NCBI RefSeq assembly: GCF_002632825.1
Contig: NZ_NJAJ01000031.1
Span: forward strand, 1-53,620
DNA: 53,620 nucleotides
Reading direction: 5' to 3'
Origin: Xenorhabdus stockiae
GTDB lineage: Bacteria; Pseudomonadota; Gammaproteobacteria; Enterobacterales; Enterobacteriaceae
The notes beneath the pieces were generated by a model that saw only the letters and a program-made list of their open reading frames with translations, did no database searches and was not told where the DNA came from. Position 1 is the stretch's first letter; the number at the start of each line of letters is the position of its first letter. The position numbers and the translations under genes were made by a program. This document shows, one piece after another, positions 9,193 to 17,752 of the stretch.

Positions 9193-9416
9193 CTGTTCAC
9201 ACTATTCACCTTTAAATATTTTTATTTAAATTCATACTATTAAGTGGTGATGACTTGAAATCAAACTCATCACCACTCTTCACCCAACCGTTCACCTTGA
9301 ACCAGAAAATAAGGTGAACAGTGATGAATAGTTGTGAACAGTTTTAGAATAACTATTCACCCTGTAATATTTTGATATATATGGTTTAAATTATAGTGTG
9401 AATAGTGGTGAACACT
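9193..9416. repeat. P4 ori/crr-like iteron cluster
   Basis: At least eight copies on both strands of a decamer close to GGTGAACAGT: plus-strand copies at 9313-9322 (exact), 9333-9342, 9397-9406 and 9407-9416 (the last two abutting), and inverted copies at 9193-9200, 9202-9210, 9289-9296 and 9352-9361. Phage P4 alpha protein binds iterons of the form GGTGAACAG(A/T) in ori and crr. The cluster lies directly behind the stop of the alpha-type primase gene in very AT-rich DNA, as expected for an unwinding region. Spacing is irregular, so it is not a CRISPR. Confidence 0.7.
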
Positions 9417-9456
9417 TTTTTATATTCCTTTGAAAAATGATTGTACTCAGAAGAAA

Positions 9457-11901
9457 TTATTCTTCTGGCAGGCTATCCCTTGTCAGTTTCGGCATCCATT
9501 CGATAGCCGTATCAAGATTCAAGCTCAGATTGCTGCGAATACCCTGTTTGCTTTTCTTGCGTAAATATTGCTGGCTGTACTCTGCCAGTGCGCCGGGCAT
9601 ATCCATGCCGAAACGAGTCACGGAAACAGGTTTATTCAGGTTATTGCCTTTCATATAAGCAAGGTAGGCGTGATAAAGATATTTACGGGGATTGAACGGC
9701 ATAATTTCTGCATTGCCGATTAACAAACCGTCAGTTTCATGGGAAGCTATAAGATAACCGCAGAAATCAACCAGTGGATCGGTACCACGCTTAATATCCA
9801 ATGCTTCCGCTGATTTCTGTTGTTCTGCTAGTAAACGCCTAGCTAATTGTGGATCAGCGAACTGATGCAGCAAATGCCGGATAATCACGGGCAATTCTGC
9901 CGCAATTTTATCCCGCAGGAGTGGATCACGCTCGTTTTCTGGCACGACTTCGGAAAAGTTGAAAATCACCCGGCGGCGCGATACTCCACCACTGCGATCA
10001 CTGAAACTCATGGCATTATTGTTTACTGCCAGTACCACCGCTGGAATACGAATTGAATAGGGTTGTTTGTGCTTCGGATCGATAGCGACTTCATCGCCTC
10101 CAGTAATTGCCTTGATGCCGGAACCATCGCCCACATAGCGAGTTTGATCTGGCAGGATAATCAACGAATAGCCGACAATCAGCGCCCGTTCCCGTGGGTT
10201 TTCCAGTGCCGCCATACTTGCAGAAACAGTATTGCTTGGGCCTGACAACATTGAACAGATTTCAGCAAAGATGCTTTTACCACTGCCTCCGGCACCGGTG
10301 ACTTCCAGAAAAAGCTGCCAGTCATAACGGTTCGCCAACACCATAAACAGCGCTGCCAGCACTCTGTCTGCTTTATTTTCACAGTTGGCAGTTGCTTGAT
10401 TGAGCCAGCGCCAGAACTGTGGCGCGTGATTTTGCAGGGTTTCCCCCGAAACAGGGGAATTGAATTCAACGTCATTGGCAAGCAGCAACCAGTCATTTTT
10501 ACTATGTGGTCGGAACTGGCTAGTTTTCAGGTCAAATACGCCGTTACTGAATCCGATTAAGTGGCGTTTTGGTGGTTGCATCATGGGAAGCTGTAATTTC
10601 AGGGCATCCACGGCAGAGCTGATACCATGTGGTGAGTACGGTAGTTCCTCTTCCATAAAAGCAGTGACCATTTCCCGTTTTAAATCGCGGTCACTGACTG
10701 GACGCCAGATAATACCATCATAGTGATAAACGGCTTCCGAAGCGCCATCCAGTGCCAAATCTCCATCATAGCGCGTCAGTAATACTTCTCCGCGTTGGCT
10801 GGCTCCCATCTGACATAATGTCAACTTTGAAGGTTCGGTATCATTATTAAGTTGAACGGCTGCTTTTTTCTTGATTAGTGTTGGTTGATAAAGCTCCTGA
10901 GTAAAGGCTTGCCGTGCTATTCCCACTCCGTGTTGCTGGCGGTAATCGTCCCAATCGGCTTTGTACTCAGTTGGTGGTAATGTGACCCATCCATTGATCG
11001 TTTTGGCGGTTTTTTCTGCCGCAATTTTTCCAATATTCTTTTTCGGCTTACCGTTCTTATCTAACTCATCGGGAAGGTACCAATCATTATCTGCGGCAAT
11101 AATGATTTTCGTATCAGGCCAGTGTTCCCGGACTGATTGAGCGACAGAGAGCAAATTACCTGCATCTATTGCAGCCAGAACGGTGCCTTGATGTAATTGG
11201 CTAACGGTCAATGCCGTGGCGTAACCTTCGGTAATGATCACTGTGCCTGGATGTTCTCCCAACTTTGATAATGCAATAAAAGCACTTTTCTTTTGGCTAC
11301 CAGACAGTAATTTCTTTGTTCCATCCAGTTTGATGATCTGCGCACCTGTAACTTTTTTATCCAGTGTTACCAATGGCAATAATAACGAACCATCTTTCAG
11401 TAATCGCTGGTTAGAACAATGCAATCCTTTTGCAGTCAAATAGGGCGATTCTCCGGCGACAGTTAGCGTCATTAGTGCCGCTACTTTTTCGGCAATTGGC
11501 TGTGTTGTTTGAATGGTTTCTTTGGCTGGTTTGGATTCTGGCAAAGGCAGCGCCAGCACATTAGCCACAACTTTAGCAGCTTCCGTAATCGAGATCCTGT
11601 TGGTTTTTGCCACTAAATCCAGTCCATCGCCATAGTTTGGAGCGTCACACTGGCGGCAATGCCAGTTGCCGTTATGGTGATCATCAATAAAGTGAAAACG
11701 GTCAGTTCCGCCGCAAATAGGACAGGTGCCATGTTTGCCTTTTGCGGGAATATCAACACCACAGGCAGGTAGAAGATTTTCCCAATGATACATAGCAGAT
11801 TTTTTCACGGATTGGATTAGGTCGAGCGGTTTTTGTCCGCCTGTTTTATCTGAATGTGTAAATTTAGGGTGAGTTTGGGTATGCTGTATATCAGCCATCA
11901 T
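9457..11901 (-). CDS. P4 alpha-type primase/helicase
   Basis: An 814-residue replication protein. The N-terminal zinc finger CPIC (60-63) and CRQC (82-85) is the primase zinc-binding domain. A TOPRIM-like domain follows with ITEGYATA (E225) and IAADND (about 269-273). The C-terminal superfamily 3 helicase has Walker A GAGGSGKS (536-543) and LIILPDQ as Walker B (D585). The ATG at 11901 follows AGGAG with 5-nt spacing; a second ATG is adjacent. In P4 this single protein combines primase, helicase and iteron-binding activities; here the iterons lie just downstream. With the integrase it makes the island a P4-like satellite relative, but no P4 packaging genes (psu, delta, sid) occur in the island. 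Confidence 0.9.
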   Translation of the reverse strand: MMADIQHTQTHPKFTHSDKTGGQKPLDLIQSVKKSAMYHWENLLPACGVDIPAKGKHGTCPICGGTDRFHFIDDHHNGNWHCRQCDAPNYGDGLDLVAKTNRISITEAAKVVANVLALPLPESKPAKETIQTTQPIAEKVAALMTLTVAGESPYLTAKGLHCSNQRLLKDGSLLLPLVTLDKKVTGAQIIKLDGTKKLLSGSQKKSAFIALSKLGEHPGTVIITEGYATALTVSQLHQGTVLAAIDAGNLLSVAQSVREHWPDTKIIIAADNDWYLPDELDKNGKPKKNIGKIAAEKTAKTINGWVTLPPTEYKADWDDYRQQHGVGIARQAFTQELYQPTLIKKKAAVQLNNDTEPSKLTLCQMGASQRGEVLLTRYDGDLALDGASEAVYHYDGIIWRPVSDRDLKREMVTAFMEEELPYSPHGISSAVDALKLQLPMMQPPKRHLIGFSNGVFDLKTSQFRPHSKNDWLLLANDVEFNSPVSGETLQNHAPQFWRWLNQATANCENKADRVLAALFMVLANRYDWQLFLEVTGAGGSGKSIFAEICSMLSGPSNTVSASMAALENPRERALIVGYSLIILPDQTRYVGDGSGIKAITGGDEVAIDPKHKQPYSIRIPAVVLAVNNNAMSFSDRSGGVSRRRVIFNFSEVVPENERDPLLRDKIAAELPVIIRHLLHQFADPQLARRLLAEQQKSAEALDIKRGTDPLVDFCGYLIASHETDGLLIGNAEIMPFNPRKYLYHAYLAYMKGNNLNKPVSVTRFGMDMPGALAEYSQQYLRKKSKQGIRSNLSLNLDTAIEWMPKLTRDSLPEE

Positions 11902-11931
11902 CGTTACTCCTAATAACGGTCATTGGTTAGA

Positions 11932-11975
11932 CGCCTCAGATGTGTATCAGCACACTGGGGCGTTGTTTTTTTATG
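11932..11975 (+). terminator. hairpin with T run between integrase and primase genes
   Basis: CGCC/GGCG, CAG/CTG and GTG/CAC form an interrupted stem followed on the plus strand by TTGTTTTTTT. No plus-strand gene ends here, so it may instead stop antisense transcription or work as a structure in the leader of the minus-strand primase mRNA. Confidence 0.4.
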
Positions 11976-12035
11976 TCATTCTTTTATGCAATATGTAATT
12001 GGTTATCCCATAAGTAAAATTTTTCGTTGGTCAAG

Positions 12036-13310
12036 CTACTGGTTTTTTCTATCACGAAGCGGTTTGGCAAAATCATAAGGAGTTACAAATTTCTCCTTGT
12101 TAGCATCCAGATAATCCGCCCACCATTGCACCATCAGCCGCCGTTCATCCAAATGTTTGGATGTGTGAATATACGCCGCCCGGACATTATTTCTTTCTAT
12201 ATGGCTTAGCTGGCGCTCGATTGCGTCATCACTCCACAGGCCAGACTCTCCCATTGCACCACGTGCCATTGTGCGGAATCCGTGTCCGCAAACTTCTGTT
12301 TTGGTGTCATAACCCATTGTACGTAACGCATTATTGACGGTGTTTTCACTCATTACTTTCTTTGGATCATGATCGCCGGGAAACATTACCCCACTTTCTC
12401 CGCTCAGGTTGTGCAAAGTTTCGATAAGCGAAATAGCCTGATGGCTCAACGGTACAATGTGTTCTGTTTTCATTTTCATACCACGTTGAGAATGCTTAAC
12501 ACCATCAATGGGTTTTCGTGTCGCTGGTATATGCCAGACAGCCCTTTTAAGATCGATTTCTTCCCAACGGGCGAATCTTATTTCACTGGAACGAACAAAT
12601 GTTAATAAAGTCAGTTCTACTGCAATTTTGGTCAGTAAGCGCCCGCTATAACAGGAAAGACGAGTTAAAAATTCAGGTAGGCGTTCATGAGGCAGTGCAG
12701 GGTGATGTTTGGGTTTTACTATGGTGAGAGTGCCAGCCATATCATTGGCAGGGCTATATTCAAGGATGTCATTTTGAACCGCATAACGCATGATGGCAGC
12801 TACACGCTGTTGTAATCTCTGGGCTATATCGTGTTTGCCATCAGTATCAACGGCTTGGATCGGTGCTAACAGTTGGCTGGTTCGCAAAGTGCGAATATCG
12901 AGAGTACCAATGTAGGGGAAAATGTATTGCTCGAAACCTCGCATAATTCGGTCTCGATGGTCTTCACTCCACCGTTTATTGCTGGCGTGCCATTCACGGG
13001 CGATCCGTTCAAAGGTATATGCACCCTTTGATTCGGCTTGTACGTCTTTTTTCTCTGCTTTGGGATCAATCCCTTGAGCAAGCAATTTTTTAGCTTCATC
13101 CCGTTTAGCGCGAGCATCAGCTAATGAAACGGCAGGATAAACACCAAAGGCCAGCCGATCTTCTTTTTTGTCGGTGGGGCGGTGATACTTCATGCGCCAG
13201 TATTTAGAACCGCGCGGCGTGATTTCGAGATATAAGCCAGCGCCATCCGCTAATTTATAGGATTTCTCTTTAGGTTTCGCAGTCTCGATTTGTCGGGCGT
13301 TTAGTTTCAT
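12036..13310 (-). CDS. P4-type tyrosine integrase of the inner island
   Basis: 424 residues from ATG 13310 (MKLNARQIETAKPK, the standard start of P4 integrases); an in-frame upstream start would extend it implausibly. The DUF4102-like N terminus (SYKLADGAGLYLEI, KYWRMKYHRP) precedes a central SAM-like core-binding domain and the catalytic domain with RSSEIRFARW, CGHGFRTMARG, SHIERN and the nucleophilic Tyr in AAYIH. Its start lies about 165 bp from the tRNA-Leu(CAA) 3' end, the classic position for a tRNA-targeting integrase, so tRNA-Leu is its attachment site. It is a clear paralogue of the integrase at 2090-3346. It is likely needed for both insertion and, with an excisionase not seen here, excision. 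Confidence 0.93.
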   Translation of the reverse strand: MKLNARQIETAKPKEKSYKLADGAGLYLEITPRGSKYWRMKYHRPTDKKEDRLAFGVYPAVSLADARAKRDEAKKLLAQGIDPKAEKKDVQAESKGAYTFERIAREWHASNKRWSEDHRDRIMRGFEQYIFPYIGTLDIRTLRTSQLLAPIQAVDTDGKHDIAQRLQQRVAAIMRYAVQNDILEYSPANDMAGTLTIVKPKHHPALPHERLPEFLTRLSCYSGRLLTKIAVELTLLTFVRSSEIRFARWEEIDLKRAVWHIPATRKPIDGVKHSQRGMKMKTEHIVPLSHQAISLIETLHNLSGESGVMFPGDHDPKKVMSENTVNNALRTMGYDTKTEVCGHGFRTMARGAMGESGLWSDDAIERQLSHIERNNVRAAYIHTSKHLDERRLMVQWWADYLDANKEKFVTPYDFAKPLRDRKNQ

Positions 13311-13474
13311 TTTTGGGGCACATTTAAAATCGAAGTGTAGGTGCCCCAGATTATGCCCCTTGCTGCATGTTGATTGCAACAGACTGGAGTAGACGTCAAA
13401 ATAACGAAATATCTTGATTTAGCGGGGTTTTTAGGGAGTTTGTAGACTTGGGTAGACGTTAGAAAACTAACGAA

Positions 13475-13495
13475 TGGTGCCGAAGGCCGGACTCG
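13475..13495. repeat. attachment site in tRNA-Leu 3' end
   Basis: The 3' end of the tRNA is repeated, with one base lost, at 3545-3564 in direct orientation. The two copies bracket the 9.9-kb inner island with its integrase immediately inside, which is the normal geometry of an integrated P4-like element. Confidence 0.75.
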
Positions 13496-13559
13496 AACCG
13501 GCACACCCGAAGGCGGTTGATTTTGAATCAACTGCGTCTACCGATTTCGCCACTTCGGC
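13475..13559 (-). tRNA. leuX: tRNA-Leu(CAA)
   Basis: On the minus strand the gene begins GCCGAAGTGGCGAAATCGG and ends in CGGCACCA with CCA encoded. The anticodon stem GTTGA/TCAAC encloses the loop TTCAAAA, giving anticodon CAA (leucine UUG codons). A long variable arm typical of tRNA-Leu and the T-arm GGTTCGAGTCC are present; 85 nt. It corresponds to leuX of E. coli, a well-known island integration site, and the islands to the left start at its 3' end. A sigma70-like promoter lies just upstream. Confidence 0.95.
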
Positions 13560-13586
13560 ACTGAAAGGGGTCGGAAAACGAGAGTC

Positions 13587-13614
13587 ATTATACTTGCCCG
13601 AAGACCATTCGCAA
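13587..13614 (-). promoter_or_regulatory. sigma70 promoter of tRNA-Leu
   Basis: On the minus strand, TTGCGA and TATAAT are separated by 16 bp; the -10 ends 27 bp before the tRNA 5' end. Confidence 0.6.
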
Positions 13615-13820
13615 CACTTATCCTTCCAATTTTGTTCAAGTGCTGAAAAAAAAAGCAAACACAATAACTTTCACATAAATTTGCTTAAATTTAAGCCCAC
13701 ATTGTTCTATGTAACATAAATCGACCTTTTATAACTTCTTATCATCGATAGACAACCCATAATCTCCTTATATAATTCAAAATAAAATACTATAAAACAC
13801 TGCTGTTGAGGTAAATCAGT

Positions 13821-13907
13821 ATGACGCTTATCAATTGGATATTCGCAGGTATTCTGCTGGGTTTTGTTATCGGTGCCGTTATTGCGATATTTAAGAAGAA
13901 TAAATAA
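13821..13907 (+). CDS. small single-span membrane protein
   Basis: A 28-codon frame from ATG 13821 (MTLINWIFAG...) to TAA 13907. GTTGAGG lies about 12 nt upstream. One hydrophobic helix of roughly 18 residues with a glycine zipper-like pattern (AGILLGFVIGAVIA) is followed by KKNK, giving an N-out or loop-in topology by the positive-inside rule. It sits alone between the tRNA and the serine hydrolase. I do not know its family; small inner-membrane proteins of this kind are often stress-related, but nothing here shows that. Confidence 0.5.
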   Translation: MTLINWIFAGILLGFVIGAVIAIFKKNK

Positions 13908-13955
13908 CGGTTGAGTTTCGCCATGCATTACGCTCCCTGATTGGTTAATCCGAAA

Positions 13956-15206
13956 ATGAACAAACGGCTCTATAAATTTTGTGTTGTTTCAGCTCTCTCA
14001 TTAGCGATTTCAGCCTGCTCTGCTTCTGGCAATTCGCACCAAAACAAAACGCCGCACTCAGGTAAACAGCCTACAAAATGGGAAGTGTTTGACGGCGATG
14101 TTTCAAACCGGAAAATGGCTTCAGCGCTGGTTGAAGAGTATGCACAGTCAATTTTTAATGAAGGTAATCCGCTAGGTATGGCAATGGTGGTGATTGATAA
14201 TAATCAGGTCATACACCATAGTTTTGGAGAAACTTATCCAGGGAGCGGTATCAAACCCAGCCAGAATTCTCTAATCCGCATCGCTTCAATCACCAAACTG
14301 ATGACCAGTGAAGTCATGATCAAGCTGGCAGAGCAAAAGCGTATTAAAATCACCGATCCATTACAAAAATATACTTATCATGGTGTGCATGTACCCGATT
14401 TTGGTATCGACCAGCCTATTCGGTTATATCATCTGGCAAGCCACACCAGTGGGTTACCACGGGAGCAACCCGGAGGAAAGTGGGGGCGTCCGGTATTTAT
14501 CTGGCCGACTCAGTCTAATCGATGGAACTGGCTGAAAAATGCGGATCTAGAAACGGCCCCCGGCACAACGGCTTCTTATTCTAATCTAGCCTATGATTTA
14601 TTAGCTGATGCCCTTTCCAAAGCAACCGGAGAACCTTATAGCCGCCTTCTACATGAAGAAATCACTCTTCCCTATAAAATGAAGGATACAACCCTGACAC
14701 CAACTCCTGCTCAGTGTGCCCGGTTGATGGAGGGGATCAAATCCAGCCCTTGCCTCAATACTATCGCCGCAGCAGGCAGTGGCGGCATTTATTCTACTCC
14801 CGCCGATATGCAACGCTGGATGCAGCAGTTTTTATCCTCCCACAATCATTTGAGAAAACAGACTGCCAGCCGTGAACAGGGCATTTATTTTAAACGCGCT
14901 GAGCTGGCTTCAATCAGAGGAATGGATGTGGCCGGAAAAGCCGATGGTATCGGGCTTGGCTGGGTTTATATGAACGGTAAGAAAGATGTTCCGGGTATCT
15001 ATCAGAAAACAGGCGGTGGTGGCGGGTTTAACACTTATATGGCGATGATCCCTGAGCAGAATATTGGTGTCTTTATTGTCATGACCCGAAAAGAGCACAG
15101 TAAGTTTCATCAGGTTACTAAGGGTGTGAATGAGCTGGTCACTGCACTGGCACAGAATCATAACCAGATTCCAGAGCAACCGGTAATGGAATTGGTAAAA
15201 AAATAA
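13956..15206 (+). CDS. beta-lactamase-family serine hydrolase lipoprotein
   Basis: 416 residues from ATG 13956 (MNKRLYKFC); a TTG five codons upstream is less likely. The signal sequence ends in a lipobox (SLAISAC), so the mature protein should be membrane-anchored in the envelope. The class C beta-lactamase/DD-peptidase fold is shown by SITK (SxxK nucleophile and lysine, in RIASITKLMTS), YSN (YxN, in ASYSNLAYD) and KTG (in YQKTGGGGG). All three catalytic boxes are intact. Such lipoproteins may trim peptidoglycan, hydrolyse esters or, less often, beta-lactams; the substrate cannot be read from sequence. It is convergent with lptG and separated by a strong hairpin. Confidence 0.85.
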   Translation: MNKRLYKFCVVSALSLAISACSASGNSHQNKTPHSGKQPTKWEVFDGDVSNRKMASALVEEYAQSIFNEGNPLGMAMVVIDNNQVIHHSFGETYPGSGIKPSQNSLIRIASITKLMTSEVMIKLAEQKRIKITDPLQKYTYHGVHVPDFGIDQPIRLYHLASHTSGLPREQPGGKWGRPVFIWPTQSNRWNWLKNADLETAPGTTASYSNLAYDLLADALSKATGEPYSRLLHEEITLPYKMKDTTLTPTPAQCARLMEGIKSSPCLNTIAAAGSGGIYSTPADMQRWMQQFLSSHNHLRKQTASREQGIYFKRAELASIRGMDVAGKADGIGLGWVYMNGKKDVPGIYQKTGGGGGFNTYMAMIPEQNIGVFIVMTRKEHSKFHQVTKGVNELVTALAQNHNQIPEQPVMELVKK

Positions 15207-15222
15207 GCCTATAAAAAATAAC

Positions 15223-15253
15223 AGCCTGAGTTTATATCATCAAAACTCAGGCT
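15223..15253. terminator. bidirectional terminator between convergent genes
   Basis: AGCCTGAGTTT and AAACTCAGGCT form an 11-bp perfect stem with a 9-nt loop between the serine hydrolase (plus) and lptG (minus). Confidence 0.75.
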
Positions 15254-15292
15254 ATATCAGTCTAATAGAAGCAGGATATCAATTTGTGGCTG

Positions 15293-16369
15293 CTATTTTC
15301 TTTTCAAAAGTAAGTAAACACTCACTGTAAAGAACAGCAGGCTCGGCAGCAATGCACCTAACATCGGTGGCATGCTATAAACCAAACTGAGTGGGCCGAA
15401 TATCTCATTGAGGACATAGAAAACAAAGCCTGAGCTGATCCCAACCACAACCCTGAATCCCATAGGAACACTGCGCAACGGCCCGAAAATAAAGGAAAGT
15501 GCCATCAACATCATGACCGCCACGGATAACGGCGCAAAAACCTTTTTCCACATATTGAGTTCGTAGCGCCCGGCATCCTGCTGGCTCTGTTTCAGATAAG
15601 TGATGTATTGATGCAAACCACGAATAGAAAGCGCGGTAGGCTCAAGGGAAACAACTCCTAGTTTTTCTGGTGTCAGTCGGCTTTTCCAGTCAGCAGAGAT
15701 ATACTGTGAACCGGTGATCCGGCCAAAATGATTTAAATCAGACTCTTCTACCTGAGATAACTTCCATTGCGCATTTTCCGTATCATACACAGCGGATGCA
15801 GCATATTTCACTGACAATAGTTTTTTGTCGTTATCAACATGATAGATACTGACACCGTTCAGAGCACTATCCTTCCCTACACTCTGAATGTAGACGAAAT
15901 CATTACCATCTTTTGCCCAAAGCCCTTTCGAGGTGGACATCAAAGAACCGCCATACATTTTATGTGAACGGAAATTACGGGCGATTTGCTCCCCTTGCGG
16001 AGCAACCCACTCACCTATCACCATGGTCAGTAAAACCAGCGGAATAGCTGTTTTCATTACCGCACCGGCAACCTGAAGACGGGTAAAACCAGAAGCCTGC
16101 ATAACCACCAGCTCACTGCGGGTTGCCAGCGCTCCTAAACCCAAAAGCGCGCCCAACAAAGCCGCCATCGGGAAGAAAATCTGGATATCTTTGGGAACAC
16201 TCAGCAAGGTATAAATACCGGCAGAAAGGGCGGTATACTCGCCCTGCCCGACTTTACGCAGCTGATCGACGAACTTAATAATGCCGGATAGCGACACCAG
16301 CGTGAACAGTGTCATCAGAATGGTTTGCAGGATTGTCCGCCCGATATATCTATCTAATACACCAAACAT
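15293..16369 (-). CDS. lptG: LPS export permease LptG
   Basis: A 358-residue YjgP/YjgQ-family inner-membrane protein. Membrane segments lie near 13-35, 60-80, 100-120, 275-295, 305-322 and 333-353, with a large periplasmic beta-jellyroll domain in between. It pairs with LptF and the LptB ATPase to lift LPS from the inner membrane onto LptC/LptA. The start codon overlaps the lptF stop by one base, so the two are translationally coupled in the order lptF-lptG, as in E. coli. The length is normal for the family (E. coli LptG 360). Confidence 0.95.
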   Translation of the reverse strand: MFGVLDRYIGRTILQTILMTLFTLVSLSGIIKFVDQLRKVGQGEYTALSAGIYTLLSVPKDIQIFFPMAALLGALLGLGALATRSELVVMQASGFTRLQVAGAVMKTAIPLVLLTMVIGEWVAPQGEQIARNFRSHKMYGGSLMSTSKGLWAKDGNDFVYIQSVGKDSALNGVSIYHVDNDKKLLSVKYAASAVYDTENAQWKLSQVEESDLNHFGRITGSQYISADWKSRLTPEKLGVVSLEPTALSIRGLHQYITYLKQSQQDAGRYELNMWKKVFAPLSVAVMMLMALSFIFGPLRSVPMGFRVVVGISSGFVFYVLNEIFGPLSLVYSMPPMLGALLPSLLFFTVSVYLLLKRK

Positions 16370-17472
16370 CAGGCCGCTCCTTGAGTCTTAAAGCGTGAAC
16401 GCAGTTTACGCATCGGGGTGGTATCCCATACGTTGAGCGCCAGTGCCAGAGCAAAATACACACCGTTAACCAGCCACATCCAGATCATAGGATCAAGTTT
16501 CCCTTTACCACCAGCCGAACGCAGTGAACTTTGCAACAGGAAGAAAATCAGGTAGAGCAACATGGCTGGCAGCATACTGAGTACGCGCCCCTGCCGTGGG
16601 TTGACTGCACTGAGGGGAACAACCATCAATGCCATAATCAGGACAGAGGCAATCAAAGTCAGACGCCAGTGAAGTTCAGAACGGGCATCTTTATCATTGC
16701 TGCTATGCCATAGTTCAGTCATTGATTTTTGTTCAACTTTACCGCTGTCTACATCCGGGTTTTGATGTCCGATAACGGCGCGATAGTCGTTAAAATCGGT
16801 AATGCGGAAATCACGTAACAAGGCCGTTCCCTCGTAGCGCGTTCCTGTATGAAGTACCGCAACCTGATTGCCGTTGGGTAACGCTTCCATATGCCCGCCA
16901 TCAGCAATGACGATTGAAGGCCGCTGATTATGCGTCGGGCGAAGCTGGGCAAGGAAAACATTCTCAAAATTATTCCCTTTGACGTTACCGATATACAGCA
17001 CCATATTGCCATCATTAGAAGGCTTGAACTGCCCTTCCATTATTGCGGCAAGGCTTGGGTTTGCTTTCGCATCTGCCAGCACTTGTTCTTGATATTTAGA
17101 TGACCACGGAGTGAACCAGATAACGTTGGCCGCAGCCAGCATCGCAGTGAGCAGAGCCAGAATGAGGGCGGATTTCACCAGCACGCTTTTACCTAAACCG
17201 CAGGCATGCATGACGGTAATTTCGCTTTCCGTATAGAGTTTACTGAATGTCATTAATACCCCGAGAAACAAGCTCAGGGGTAAAATTAGCTGCGCCATCT
17301 CCGGCACACCTAATCCTAACAAAGATAAAACTAAATTTGCGGGAATATTACCTTCCACCGCCGCGCCCAATACCTCAACTAATTTCTGACTGAAAAAGAT
17401 CAGCAATAAGATGAAAAGTATTGCGATTTGACTTTTCAGGGTTTCCCGTACCAGATATCTAATGATGATCAC
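16369..17472 (-). CDS. lptF: LPS export permease LptF
   Basis: 367 residues, normal for the family. The N terminus MIIIRYLVRETLKSQIAILF is the LptF signature. There are six membrane segments and a central periplasmic domain; the tail ends beyond the last helix in a basic stretch (RKLRSRFK). It is the first gene of the lptFG pair and is transcribed away from pepA, with a 280-bp shared AT-rich promoter region (17473-17752) as in enterobacteria. Essential in Gram-negative cells with LPS. Confidence 0.95.
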   Translation of the reverse strand: MIIIRYLVRETLKSQIAILFILLLIFFSQKLVEVLGAAVEGNIPANLVLSLLGLGVPEMAQLILPLSLFLGVLMTFSKLYTESEITVMHACGLGKSVLVKSALILALLTAMLAAANVIWFTPWSSKYQEQVLADAKANPSLAAIMEGQFKPSNDGNMVLYIGNVKGNNFENVFLAQLRPTHNQRPSIVIADGGHMEALPNGNQVAVLHTGTRYEGTALLRDFRITDFNDYRAVIGHQNPDVDSGKVEQKSMTELWHSSNDKDARSELHWRLTLIASVLIMALMVVPLSAVNPRQGRVLSMLPAMLLYLIFFLLQSSLRSAGGKGKLDPMIWMWLVNGVYFALALALNVWDTTPMRKLRSRFKTQGAA

Positions 17473-17752
17473 GCTTATTACGCCTGTGAAAACTTGTCTT
17501 TTTGCAGGAAAGTCGCTAACTTCGTCGTATATCTACCATTTATATGAATCAGTTTGGCTTCCCCGTAGCTAAAATGATACCAAAGCATTCCATATATTTG
17601 TTCTCAATTAGAGCATACTTATCGTTAGCTAAGTATCTAAAATTAATATACTCAGCTTAACATAGCAGAGAACTTTATTTGGGATGATTTAATGCGGAAC
17701 ATGGTATTTTAGCGATTGTATCTGTCTTTGTCTTTAAGATTCAGGAGAACGC

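Noticed and set aside
9190-9420. Repeats considered as a CRISPR array
   Set aside because: Units are short, irregularly spaced, on both strands and without uniform spacers; they match P4 iterons better.
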